The translations under genes were made by a program, and so were the position numbers. From Litomosoides sigmodontis (Eukaryota > Nematoda > Chromadorea > Rhabditida > Onchocercidae): 64,000 nucleotides of DNA. The DNA lies in NCBI GenBank assembly GCA_963070105.1, contig OY718807.1, forward strand, positions 8,804,483 to 8,868,482, given 5' to 3'. Position 1 is the first letter of the stretch; every line of letters starts with the position of its first letter. Shown here piece by piece: positions 39,189 to 51,940 of this stretch. The notes beneath the pieces are model-generated. The model was given only the letters and a program-made list of their open reading frames with translations, did not search any database and was not told the origin of the DNA.

Positions 39189-39906
39189 CTCTCACACTTC
39201 AAACAATTACTCTCACTAATATTTAAAACACTTTCTAAAAATACTAACGAAATTCTTTTTTGGAAATGAGATATACGATCTATCTGTTGTTCAGCAAGAT
39301 TTTAATAATTCAAAGTGAATAAACGAGTAAATCAATACGACAGATGTGTAACCTACAGCATTGGCTTAAATTTTTGAAGGAATAAGAAATTAACATTTTG
39401 TTGACGAAGCCAAAATGACCGTTTCATTGTGTGAAATCGATTTTATGTGCTCAGATGGAATGTGTAGATGTCCGCTTGCCCAATTATCAAAGACTGTTGT
39501 ATTTATACTTTGCGACAAACAATAGAAACTGTAATTAGCAAAAAAAATTTAATTAATGAAAAATACTTACAACTTTGAAATTTCATCCTTTTTTTGTAGT
39601 TAGATATCTGCACCAACAAGTTGCATTTAGTTAGCTTCAAAAAGCAAAATTCCAAATTTTTAATTTTAAACTTTGAATTTTCTTCAACCTAAAATTTTAT
39701 TAAAACAGTAATTGCAAAAATTTTAATGGAAATCGCTTATTTCATATTTTTGTAAAAAATAACTTCAACTATTTCATGCAATAATAACACTACTCAAGCA
39801 TATCACTCTTTTTTTTCGTTTTCTTCCACTCATTCTTTTTTTTCATTCGTTTAATTTCCGCTCGAATATGCTTAAATTTAACTTTTAAATGTTTTCCTTT
39901 TTTTTT

Positions 39907-40164
39907 TTAAAGGAAAGAATGAACGGAGAAGAGCCTTGTTAAATGACCGATAATTAAATTGAGTGAACGACGGCAATTGGCCGTCAGATGGATGAGTTGT
40001 TTGGACAATTTCTGATGTTTCTGACAAATTGACGTGACCCGTGGAACTGTCATCGTGCCATTTCGTTGCATTTTAAATGCGAAGCCAAGCCGTTCCATGT
40101 ATTTTTGATGGCTAGCAGAAGTGCCATGCATTATAAATGAACTTCCAACAATCATTACTACCAT
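39907..40164 (-). CDS. hypothetical 85-residue ORF (doubtful)
   Basis: The ATG follows an ATATTAG acceptor by six bases and the frame reads MVVMIVGSSFIMHGTSAS, then VPRVTSICQKHQKLSKQLI and NCRRSLNLIIGHL. Base composition is richer in G and C than the surroundings, as for exons here. No family was recognised and no further exon was found before the AAT array. It may be a single exon of an unrecognised secreted protein or chance. Confidence 0.25.
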   Translation of the reverse strand: MVVMIVGSSFIMHGTSASHQKYMERLGFAFKMQRNGTMTVPRVTSICQKHQKLSKQLIHLTANCRRSLNLIIGHLTRLFSVHSFL

Positions 40165-41048
40165 AATTCGCTAATATTTCAATTTTAAATTTAGCCATTT
40201 TTAGATGGAAATTTGACAGGAAAGATTTTTTTATTTCTTGTAAAAAAGTCGAAAATTTCACAAAACAATCATAATTTATGCATTTAACGGTTAAAATGTG
40301 ACAAGTGGAAGTTTGTGTTTTTTTTTATTTTCACCTTTATCACACTTTCTTCTAGTAAACACTAATTAATTAGTTGGCTAATTAACATTTTAAATGAAAT
40401 TAATATTTAATTTCAAAATTTTCTTCCATCTCTTACTAACATGCAAATAGACAAAATTTTTTTTTGCAACAAATCAATTTCATTTTTTGCTTTCATTTTC
40501 GTTACAGTTATTTTCTATTGCTATTATCAATTTTGTTGAGAAAAATATCTCAAATTTTAAGTTTTTTTTTCTAAAGTTTAGCTGAAGTGAGTGCTGAAAT
40601 TGTTTACTTTGTAATTTGAAGTAATAGCAATTTAACTAATTTCAAACTGATAAGAGCGATAATAAAAATTGCGTTTGTATGATTTCAATGGTAAAGAAAA
40701 CATCAATGGAAATGATGTGCTATGTAAACAATAAATATGCACAAGCCATCAGAAGCTGGAAATTTCACCAATCTAAATGCTTTTTAATTTTTAATTAAAT
40801 TAAAAAGAATTGTACTGTGCAATGCTAACAAATACTATTGCATAACTTCTTTATTAAATGTTTCAAATATTATCAAATTTAAAATAACTTTTTAAAAAAA
40901 TTATGCCCACTCTTGCATGCGCAAATAACTTCTAAAATATCTTTTTTAAAAAATAAATGTCTTTTAAATAACTTAAAAAAAAAAGCAAATTATCATTTTC
41001 ATAATTTCAAGTGATCAACACGCGATAGTTCACTTAACGCTACTTGTA

Positions 41049-41060
41049 ATATGCATTAGT
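41049..41060 (+). promoter_or_regulatory. candidate UNC-86/MEC-3 type site
   Basis: ATATGCATTAGT, about 360 bases before the mec-3 ATG, contains an octamer-like ATGCAT followed by a TAAT-like homeodomain half-site on the other strand. In C. elegans mec-3 is activated by UNC-86 and maintained by UNC-86 with MEC-3 through such sites. This is similarity only. Confidence 0.25.
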
Positions 41061-41415
41061 AAAAGTTTGTGTGTGCTTATTTTTCTTTGGCTTTAAGATT
41101 TCAAGTGACCGGTATGTGTAATGAACAAAGCAAGTGACCAATCAATTCTCATTGTTGAAAGAGCGAATTGTTTTATTTGCCCGCTTCCCGAGGTATCTCG
41201 GTGGAGTTGCATGGTGTCTTTTATGCAGTGTGAGGTGTTTCTGATAGGAAAAAAAAAATGCTAAAATGTGTGGGCGAGAGAGGTGTCAACTCCGCCCTGA
41301 TATCTTTACCGTAATATTACATGATAGGTTGGCTAATTCCTTGTCATAAGCTAACTGCCACCACTGCCCAATTAGACATTCAAAAATCCGAGCATTTGAC
41401 ACGCTTAAACGGTGG

Positions 41416-44400
41416 ATGTATTGGTGCACTGATGAGAAACCGGTCACCTTAGCTAATGACCAAGCTATCACACTATCACTGGCAGATATCACTCCTGATA
41501 TTCTCACTATCACTAACAACAGCAGCAATAACAAGGACGGCAACGGCAATGACAACCGCAAAAACGATGACGTAAGTGGGAATTTAAAATTAAAAAAATT
41601 ATATTTCAGCTGTGCGTAGTCAAGTGAACAATTAATTATCTGCTAATAATGACAGTTTGCTCTTTCTGTGAGGCTTAAAAGGACACAGTAATATGCACAT
41701 ATACTTAAACCTACAGTACTCTTTCAGTTATTATGTTATTAAAATGAATTAATAGGACGTTGAATTTAATTGGAACTAATTTTGACTGTTAATATACACT
41801 TTTTGAGTGCAAGTTTATTTGAGTTTATTTTGCAATAATTTACAATTATTACGATTATTTCTCATTTCTTTTTTAAAAACTTGAAATACTCTTTAAAAAA
41901 AAAGAAAAAGAAATAATTTCGAGGCAAATTTTTTTTTCAGAGTATTTGCAAGCAATGTCAACTACCGATTATGCATGAATTTATGTCAAAGGTAACTAGC
42001 TATTTGTTTACATTATCCAATTAATCGATTAGTGGAGTAGTTCAATTAGCGAAATAATCACTGAAATTTCAGAAACTATCATGAATGAAGTAACTATAGC
42101 GCTTTTTTTAATGAAACATTTGTGTTAGCAAATTACTTTCATAATTTTTTCAATCGTCATACTGTAGTGCTATTACTGTAACGTGATACACTGTATACTG
42201 TGATACCGTATTGTGATGCTGCAAGAAATTATGACTGCTCACGAATTTATTGCTGATTAAATTGCTCATTAATTTCACCTTCAACAAATGATTGAATTCA
42301 AAATGAATTGAAGTAATTCTAGATATGTGATCGAGTGTATCATGAAAATTGCGTTCGATGTTCGGTTTGCTCTGCCCCACTTCGTGGGAAATGTTTTGAG
42401 AGGAATGGAAATCTGTACTGTCGCCTACACTACTACGAGTAACTTTTTACAAACTGTATGCACAATTACAATGTTCATTTCTTTCTCACAAACACTAATA
42501 AAAGTTGAACTTGCTCAGTTGAGCAGAACTGAGAGAATTGAGATATTACTGGTAAGTTAATTAATTACTTTCAGCACCAATTAGAATAATTATTAGCATT
42601 CACTTTAAGCTATTTTACTATCATCATTCCTTTTTTTCTATGAGTAATGTTGAGTAGATAGTGAGTAGAAGGTTCTCTCTAAATTGGTCGAATAAAATTT
42701 CAGTCTATGATATTCTTTGTATAAAAAGCAATCTAAGTCACTTTTAGTTTGCGATGCATATTTCAAAGCAATTTTAAATTTCCCTTTACACATTTAATTG
42801 GCTAAAGTATTATCGTTGTTGTTTTTTTTGAGCAAATTTAAAAATGCAACTTGTAGGAAACATAGTCCAAATCGATGTGCAGGCTGTCAGCAAGGTATTG
42901 CACCAACCGAATTGATTTATAAAATTAAGGTAAATTAAAATATTGCAATGGTCACGTGTGTGCGTGTGCTTGAATTCCACATTTTTAAAAATTTTTAAGG
43001 ATGAATTTTAGGGTGATATCTTTTATCATATCACATGTCATCAGTGCATTCAGTGCGGTAGAAGGATATCACAGGGAGAGCAAGTATGCATAAATGAAGT
43101 GGCCAAAAGTATTGCATGCATTGCGCATGCTATTTGCAACAATGATTGTATGTTCGCTTGCGGTATCCCAACATTTGCATTTTTTTTTCCTTTTTGAAGT
43201 TCAATTTTGTTAATTGATTTAATTCAGTGATATGTAGCAGTTGCATTGAATGGCAAGGTTAAGTGATACATGAGGACCGAATTAATAGATTTAAGTACGG
43301 ACATTTCGTCCTCTTTTCAATAAATTTATTTAAATTTACACCTGCAATTTTTGCCTAAAATATATGTTTAATGTTAAAATTTTATAAGATTTTAATATTT
43401 CAGTAGTTAGTATTTCAATACCAACAACAACACTTTGCATATTAGAAGCAGATCGTAGTAACTTACTCTCCGAAGTTGTTTCACGGTACTTTTTCACTGT
43501 TAAAAACTTTTGCCAATTTATTCTTCTTACCACTGCGATGTATTTTATTAATAGGTTATTCATGTTTGTCATTAAGGTTTATTTTTGCAGTAACTTTTGG
43601 GTCAGCTGTCTTTCCATAGGTCATTTAAGGGTCAATGATTTCAAATTTATAGTGCGCTAACTGTAAGTTCTTAGGAGGAATAATTTCTATGATAAAATTT
43701 AACTTATGCAGCAAATTTTTGTCAAATTATTGAAAATTTATTCTAATTAATTGTAAAAGATTCGTTTGCGATCAAATAAAAGCATACTACACAATGAAAA
43801 TAGTAGTAAAAATTTCATTTATAATTAAGGAAATTAAATTCATCGACCGGTTTTTTCGCACATTCGCACGAAACATATGAAGATGAACAAAGCGATGAAT
43901 CAAATTTTTTGAAGCGTAGAGGACCACGCACAACCATTAAGCAATATCAGGTAACCTGCCTAAACCAAAACTAATCCTCACGTTAGAAAAAAAAGCGCTA
44001 ATTTAAACGTAAAAATTGATCAAATGTCATCTCTTCCTGATCATTTCATACAAACAAAAATCAATTGATATTTTAAATTATTTACTGCTTCGTTTCAGTT
44101 GGACGTACTAAACAGAATGTTCACGTCAACACCAAAACCATCGAAGCATTTGAGAGCTAAGCTGGCGCTAGAAACAGGCCTCACTATGCGTGTTATTCAG
44201 GTATATGCAAAAAAAACAGGAACAAATTTTTTGCAAAAATTTACACGTTTTTTTTTCTACTAAAATTATAATCCCAAAAAAAAAGATATAAATTAGTCTA
44301 ATTAACAATAATTAGGTTTGGTTTCAAAATCGACGAAGCAAAGAGCGACGATTAAAGCATTTATGCAATTATTTGAGACGATTTGAGCAGCATGGCTTAA

Positions 44401-44759
44401 TAGCGCCGTCGATTGGTTCCAACTGTAATAGTTACTTTAAAATTATCGCGGATTTATTTAAACAATTAAAAATGCTAATAATTTTCAGCTAATATTATTT
44501 GATGCAAAAGTACACTCATCGATATATTTATGAGTGAATGATAATTTAACTAATGTAAATTTATCAACTAATATAAATGAAAATTTTAATTTAACTATTG
44601 TAAATAAAACTAATATAAATAATTTACACAAAAAAGCTTAAAGTATAATTTATCATTTCAGCATATCGAATGATAAGTTCAAATGATTCAATTACCCTAC
44701 AACAATTACTATCACTCCCACTTGAGGCAGATGAAGAAGGTGGTGAAATTTTCAATTAA
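41416..44759 (+). CDS. mec-3: MEC-3 LIM-homeodomain transcription factor
   Basis: MEC-3 with the POU factor UNC-86 specifies touch receptor neurons. Exons: 41416-41571 (Asn/Asp-rich N-terminus), 41941-41991 (CKQCQLPIMHEFMSK), 42323-42438 (YHENCVRCSVCSAPL and YCRLHYYE, completing LIM1), 42857-42929 (KHSPNRCAGCQQGIAPTE), 43012 to about 43147 (YHITCHQCIQCGRRISQGEQ, then CIAH closing LIM2), 43830-43950 (KRRGPRTTIKQYQ), 44099-44200 (STPKPSKHLRAKLALETGL, TMRVIQ), 44316-44424 (VWFQNRRSKERRLKHLCNYL) and 44662-44759. All eight zinc ligands of each LIM domain are present. YHENC, HYY-KH and the LKHLCNYLR segment after the homeodomain single out MEC-3 rather than LIN-11. Phase between exons 5 and 6 does not close in my reading, so a linker exon may be missing from the model. 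Confidence 0.92.
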
Positions 44760-46245
<1,486 letters not shown>

Positions 46246-49189
46246 ATGAAACGTGCCGGTTCTCGTCGACGTAGGAGGCAAGTAACAACGGAGGAAGAGG
46301 TGACCGTTGAAGGCGATGTTGCTAGCTCATCAATAGCTGGAGTGAAAGCTGTTAAGGTTAATTAAATTATAAGCTTATCTAAGCTAAATTTTCAATTTTT
46401 CTAAATAATTTTAATATTTGAATAAATGTATGGGAGACATTTGATAATTGCTGTTGCAAAATTTAATCTATTAAAATAGAGCTAATCTGTTAAATTTATA
46501 GAAAAGTGCGACTACACGTCGTAGAAAGAGTGGTAGACCAATGAGCAGTGAAATGGAAAAATTGATTTCTGATTATGTAAATTATGTTCGATCGATGGGT
46601 TTGCAACACCATTCTTCAAGCAAAATAAAAGCAATAGAAACACAAAAGATCGAAAACTAAATTTTTCCAATTAATTCGATTAATTAACTGTTTAAGTAGC
46701 GCCACTTTTGATATTTTAATCAAAATTCTAGTTTTATGTACAAATGCAATACTTCATAGATAATTGAATTAAGTAGCATATTTGCTATGAGAAAAAAAAG
46801 AACGTTTCAAAAAAAAATTTTTGCTAAAATTTTTCAAGCTAACATAAAAACATAGGGTAATGAGGAAGAAATGAAATATAAATGAGTGTCGCAAGGAGTT
46901 CCAGGTGTTGCCGGTTTACGACAAGAGTTCGAACGACTAAAAATGTATGTGCCACCAAATAATTCACATGAAGCATTTAAAGCAAATCCAACAAAAAACC
47001 GATATCGCGACGTGCCTTGTCTTGATGTTACACGGTTACGATTACGTCTTTTTTCACGTATAATAATTTGATAGAGGAGATGGGAGATGAGTGACGAAAT
47101 TTGAAATTAAAATTTTGCAACAATTATTGATGAATTTAATAAAGGAAAAACAAAGCGAACTATGTGCTCAGCTAGGTAGAGTGAAGCTACGGATAAAAAC
47201 AGTGATAAAATTAATTACTATTTCAAATTTCAATTTAAAGTCAAGAAAATTTAGTTTTCTTCTTTGCTTTGAGATGAAATAGGAACTAATTCTAAAATTG
47301 CTTTTAGTGTTGTTTTAACACTAAATGTTCCACCTGAAACTGATTATATACATGCAAATTGGCTTAAAATGCAAGGTTGCGATCATCAGTATATTGCCAC
47401 ACAGGTCCCATTGATTTTATGATTAATAGCGCTTTATGCTTATTTTTTTTTTAATTATTTTGAGGAAAAAAAAAACAAATTTATCCGCTATGCCTTCTCT
47501 GAGAACATTCACTAACGTCTCACTAAATTCTAATAAAACAATATAATTAAACAACTAGTTTTATAATAATAAGACTGCTAATTAACAACAATAATAATTA
47601 ATAATAGTAATAATAATAATAATAAATGATAATAATTTAAAATCCTTCAGGGCCCACTTGAATCAACCGTAAGTGATTTTTGGCGTATGGTACATCAGGA
47701 ACAAATTACGACGATCATAATGCTATGTAAGACAATCGAGGACGGTAAACCAAAGTGCTTTCAATATTGGCCGGCGGTAAATGGTGAAAATCGAACTTAC
47801 GGCTGCATGTTTGTTATGAACAAGCGGGTTTGTCGCATTTCCTTTCATCACTCACTTCAGGAAGCATAGCTTAATGACCGGATGGAATATCCGATCGCAC
47901 TGAGAGGAGCGATTGATCGGAAAAATTCTCTAAAGTTTAATCATTGTATGTGACGTGAGAGTGAGAAAAGTAACAATGCAGCTTCTCAGCTATTTGCTCA
48001 TTTGTATTACTTTCGAAATTTTTTACATTTGGAAATTCGATTAGCTTTTTTCTTAGAAATGAATTTAATGAGAGAAAATGTTGTAAATTGAATGGATCTA
48101 AATTAATTTGTTTCAAAAATTATTTTGCAGTCTGAGCACGAGGACAAATTTGAGACTTATCTTCTGGAAGTGTTACCGGAAGGTTGTTCAAATTCAACAA
48201 TCGTAAAACTTATACATATGACTGATTGGCCTGATCGTGGTGTACCACAAAGTGGAATGACTATACTAAGGCTAATACGAATGATGCCTAGTGTATTCAT
48301 TGAGATCATTTCTTTTTTTTCCATTATTTATTCTTGAATTTTCGAAATTTCATATTTTAAGAAACTATGGGCAGTTTATATGCTTACGCTGATATCTTGC
48401 ATGCTTTCAATTTTTTACAAATTTTAAAACAACTATTGCAGACCTCCACAAGTATAATTCATTGCTCCGCTGGTATTGGTCGTACAGGTACTGTGGTGGC
48501 AATTGATACACTGTTATCACGTCTCTGGAAAAATCAACCAATAAATGTAAGAATGAGTTGGCCACATATGAATGCATATTTTTTGCGCTTACTGAAATTC
48601 ACTGAAATCACTGAGTTTAATTCTGATATTGAACGTAAGAGTGTATCACTTGAATTACGTTAATTTGCAGAGATAGGAAAAAAAACATTTGTTGCAAAAG
48701 TTAGCAATTTAAAAATTTAGGTGTCAATTTTAAATTTTAGTATGAAAAATTTAGGTACCACAAGTTGTTAAAGAGATGAGAAATCAGCGTGCGACAAGCG
48801 TACAAAATGAGGCACAATACGTGTTCATTTACACTACCGTGCTTGATTACATTAAAGTAAGATTTATTCAACGTGAGTAGAGTTGTTGTAAATTAAATAA
48901 ATAACGAAATTAATTTTACATTTAAACATTTCGTAATTTAATTGTTACTCATGGCCGAATACGAGTAGCACTATCAAAATATTCAACTTTTTTTTTATGC
49001 ATTCTATCTATTGCACGCAGCGGACGTGACTAATACACTGAAAACACAATTTGATATTATTTGGGAAAGTAGCTAAGTGCTTTTCAATGTATTTTAATAA
49101 TTTTTTTATTTTAGGCGAAACTACCATTGAAATACCGTGAATTTGTTATTTCATTTCATGCAGAAGTGAAGAAGGCAAATATGATCTGA
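46246..49189 (+). CDS. cytosolic protein tyrosine phosphatase, single classical PTP domain
   Basis: Hydrolyses phosphotyrosine through a cysteinyl-phosphate intermediate. Nine exons close in phase: 46246-46356, 46502-46598, 46896-47034, 47308-47404, 47651-47827, 48131-48292, 48442-48546, 48755-48856 and 49115-49189. The N-terminus MKRAGSRRRRRQ is very basic, with a second TRRRKSGRP patch. PTP motifs follow in order: KNRYRDVPCLD (pTyr loop), DYIHANW, the WPDRGVP general-acid loop, the P-loop HCSAGIGRTG with catalytic Cys and Arg, and QNEAQYVFIY (Q-loop). All catalytic residues are present. There is no signal peptide, receptor part or second domain. Length is about 355 residues. The pattern (YVPPNNSHEAFKANP) resembles the expanded nematode family of small PTPs, many of them expressed in sperm; that expression is only an inference here. 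Intron 4 carries a copy of the dispersed repeat and a short AAT tract. Confidence 0.9.
47418..47511. repeat. dispersed repeat, copy 2 of 2 (in phosphatase intron 4)
   Basis: Nearly identical to 35671-35765 in the same orientation. It begins 13 bases after the exon 4 end at 47404. Its near identity to a copy 11.7 kb away points to recent spread or gene conversion. Confidence 0.88.
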
Positions 49190-49790
49190 AACACTTTAGT
49201 ACTTCTTGTAAAAGAAGTGAAAAATTTTAATTCAAAATTAAAATGGTTGAAGTAGTTAGCATCCGTCTTTTTGTTTTTGATCAAAAATACCCTCAAAATA
49301 CATCAGCGATATTGCTGTTCTCATATTTTACACAATAACGAAATTGCTATTACCGTGTCAATATCTTTTAATAGCTAAAATTAAATTTATCATTTTTATT
49401 CCTCTTCACTGTGTTTACACGAAACCTAACAGCAACAATCATTTAAACATTGAAAATAAGCCAAATAATAAGTTGTACTTTTAAAATGATGGCGGTTATT
49501 GTTTCATCTGCTAAAATGCTCAGTTCTTTTCTCCATACTCTCAACTGTCGATATCATCACGTATACTTTATATGCTTACCTTGGTTGTTACTAATATTCC
49601 AGTAAAGCAAAAAGAAAATACATATTTTAAGTTAGTTCGAAATACGTGTTGCACGTATGTAGGACCTGCTGGCTGATTAATTAACAATTACTATCGTACA
49701 TTCTTACTCAAGTAATTTCATCTGACAACACAGTTCTTTACCTGATAAGCCAAATTACTTGGACAGAAATATATCAGTGAGAGTGAGCGG
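49190..49790. other. gap between phosphatase and tail-anchored protein
   Basis: AT-rich, about 600 bases, no exon found. A TTGGACAG acceptor lies 17-25 bases before the next ATG and could receive a spliced leader. Confidence 0.45.
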
Positions 49791-50694
49791 ATGGAAATAA
49801 CAGTTTCACAGGAGAGAGCTGTCAGCTTCCACAAGGTTCGATTCCGTGTTGAAGATATTTTGATTTTCGTGATAGAGTGATTCCGAGAGCAATGAAATGA
49901 CACAGCGAACAGGTCGGATCCGGAAGAGAAAACGGCTGTACAGTCCATCCGCTCCTGATAACACTTCATTCAGTATGATTTAGGTTACTAATGTTGTATG
50001 GACGTATCAGTTTGGTTGGTTATTTTTAATGTGCTGTTAGAAAACTGAATTGAAGCTGGTAGTGGCGGTAGTTACATCCAAGGACTGCATCTATTTTTTC
50101 ATTCCTAACTTTTATTTTTCTTTAACTATTGATTAATTTGATTTAGATACTTCATCAGTATCGAGAAAAGTTCGAGAACAACCTTGCGGTATTTCTATGG
50201 GCCACTCAAAGTCATTACCTAATTTAAGTGCTAAAAAGGTGAATGTTTATTTATAGCCTCTCTGAATACACGGCTATCAAGTGATTCTAAATAAACTTAT
50301 AAGCTTGTATTTAATAACCGTATCCAAAATGTCTCATCTAGTCCTTTAATCATTAAATAAACATATATTTTTTATGAATTATTGATTCATAATTTAATCA
50401 CAATTCCTTTTTCTTTACTGCAGACTTTTCTTAATTTTAAAAGTGTAATTTTTACAGCGTAATAATGAAAAATGAGTTGATTGTGTCGGAAAAATGCTGC
50501 AAGTTATCATTTCTGAAAACAATGTCTAAAGCAACCTGTTTGAATTACCTATTTAATGATTGTTATAGGATGTTAGCGATGAAGGACGCAGTAATATAAC
50601 ACTGAATCACAACTCTTTTTGGAATTTTGCTACTACATTGGGGTTTGTCTTGTTGATCTCGGCAATCCTGTTTATGTATCTAATAGTGATTTAA
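49791..50694 (+). CDS. small tail-anchored membrane protein
   Basis: No family recognised. Four exons close in phase: 49791-49835 (MEITVSQERAVSFHK), 49876-49972 (SDSESNEMTQRTGRIRKRKR, then SPSAPDNTSF), 50147-50238 (SVSRKVREQPCGISMGH, then SKSLPNLSAKK) and 50569-50694 (EGRSNITLNHNSFWNF, then LGFVLLISAILFMYLIVI and stop). Predicted length is about 120 residues: a basic, serine-rich cytosolic or nuclear part and one C-terminal membrane span with nothing after it, the layout of tail-anchored proteins. The RKRKR patch could be a nuclear signal, so an inner nuclear membrane location is possible. Intron 1 would be only about 40 bases. The next gene begins about 200 bases downstream on the same strand. 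Confidence 0.55.
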
Positions 50695-50900
50695 AAAATA
50701 TCTTTGACATCAGCGATAAATTGATTCTATCCATAGATGTTAAAGATAATTACTCAACATCTTTTTACTCTGAGCCATAAATTTTTCCTTATTTGCTTTA
50801 AGATACACGGTCGTAACGAAATGTGATTCTGTTCAGAAGCCAAATAAGTTACGAGTAACATTGTACGATTTGTATAACTGTCTATTTTTTTTTTTTTGAG

Positions 50901-51586
50901 TAATCCTATCGTTCATGAAGAAATTGCTAATGATGAGGTGATTATACTATTACTGAAAGAAGTATCGAGATCGATTCGCCAGTTGATTTTTGAAGCGAAA
51001 CTTGTTATGCAAAAAGCTGGGAGACAAAAGCTTTTGTGCGACGATTTAAATACATCCATCGAAATGGAAGGTGGAAAGGTGGTGGTCTTAATAGAATGTA
51101 AAACATCTTATGAAATGCTGCGGATGTATGAAGTTCTTTTTGCAGTGTTGATGGCAAAACAAAAGACATAGATTGTGTTCTATTTTTGGTCTGTAGCGTT
51201 TCCCTCATTTTTATTTGCATGCCGGAAGTGCTCCCTTTCGTACTCACTTTTTATAAGATCATTTTTAGTTACTCTTTGGCTTCGCAGAAGATAATAAATG
51301 GCAAAAGATTGGCGATGTATTTGTGCACAGTGATGAAATCCTTGACTTAAGGGCCTGCTCTCCAAGTGTTCAGCTAGAAACTTTAGTGGCAGGTAACTTT
51401 GTCAGTTATTTGTTATTCGCTCACTAGACTTTGGCTATGAAGCTGTAATGCATTAATTTTTAGATAGCTAAAGATATTACGAGAGAAATCAGAAAAGTTG
51501 ATGGGTATGAAAGAGGAAGCCCAATGTTGGGCATGGAAATGTACGTTCGCAGGAGTCGATGTTTCATAGTGTACTTCATGTACTGA
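50901..51586 (+). CDS. TAF6-like histone-fold protein, short (5' end unresolved)
   Basis: TAF6 is a histone-fold subunit of TFIID and pairs with TAF9. Exon 50901-51078 reads NDEVIILLLKEVSRSIRQLI, then EAKLVMQKAGRQKLLCDDLN. This aligns with the TAF6 histone fold, whose human copy has the same spacing up to KRQKLTTSDI. Exon 51269-51392 gives LLFGFAEDNKWQKIGDVFVH, aligning with the segment after the fold (LYGF in TAF6). A third exon, 51468-51586, has KDITREIRKVDGYERG and stops at a TGA that overlaps an AATAAA. Only about 135 residues are visible, whereas full TAF6 exceeds 450 and has HEAT repeats. The start codon was not found; an acceptor precedes 50901. It may be a truncated paralogue. Close spacing to the tail-anchored gene suggests a possible operon. 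Confidence 0.45.
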
Positions 51587-51940
51587 ATAAAGCTTAAATA
51601 CAACACTCGTTTTCACACATCCAAAATAATCCGAAAAGATATCAGTCCCTTTACTGATCTAAGTTGGCGTCACTTCCTACTATCCAAAACAATGGTGCAT
51701 TCATCTTTAGCTGGATATAAGCGCCAAGCATGACGAGACTTGGACTCATTAATATAGTGAAATTCATTTTTGTCTCAAGTGGGAACTCTATATATCAATT
51801 GATTAAGTGCAAAATATATTCCTCCGAATCTCCGACAATGTAGTGTTTGCTAGGAACGAGAAATTTGGTGAACTCAACATTTGGTAACTTTTATTCCAAT
51901 AAACTAAAAACAGAGAGAGATATGAAAAATAAACAACCAC
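51587..51940. other. convergent intergenic
   Basis: About 350 bases between the TAF6-like gene and rpl-7A, which run toward each other. It holds 3' ends and no gene. Confidence 0.5.

Noticed and set aside
49833..49843. GGTTCGATTCC, a perfect tRNA B-box
   Set aside because: The T-stem pairs poorly, no A-box or acceptor stem was found at the right distance, and it lies in the first intron of the tail-anchored gene.
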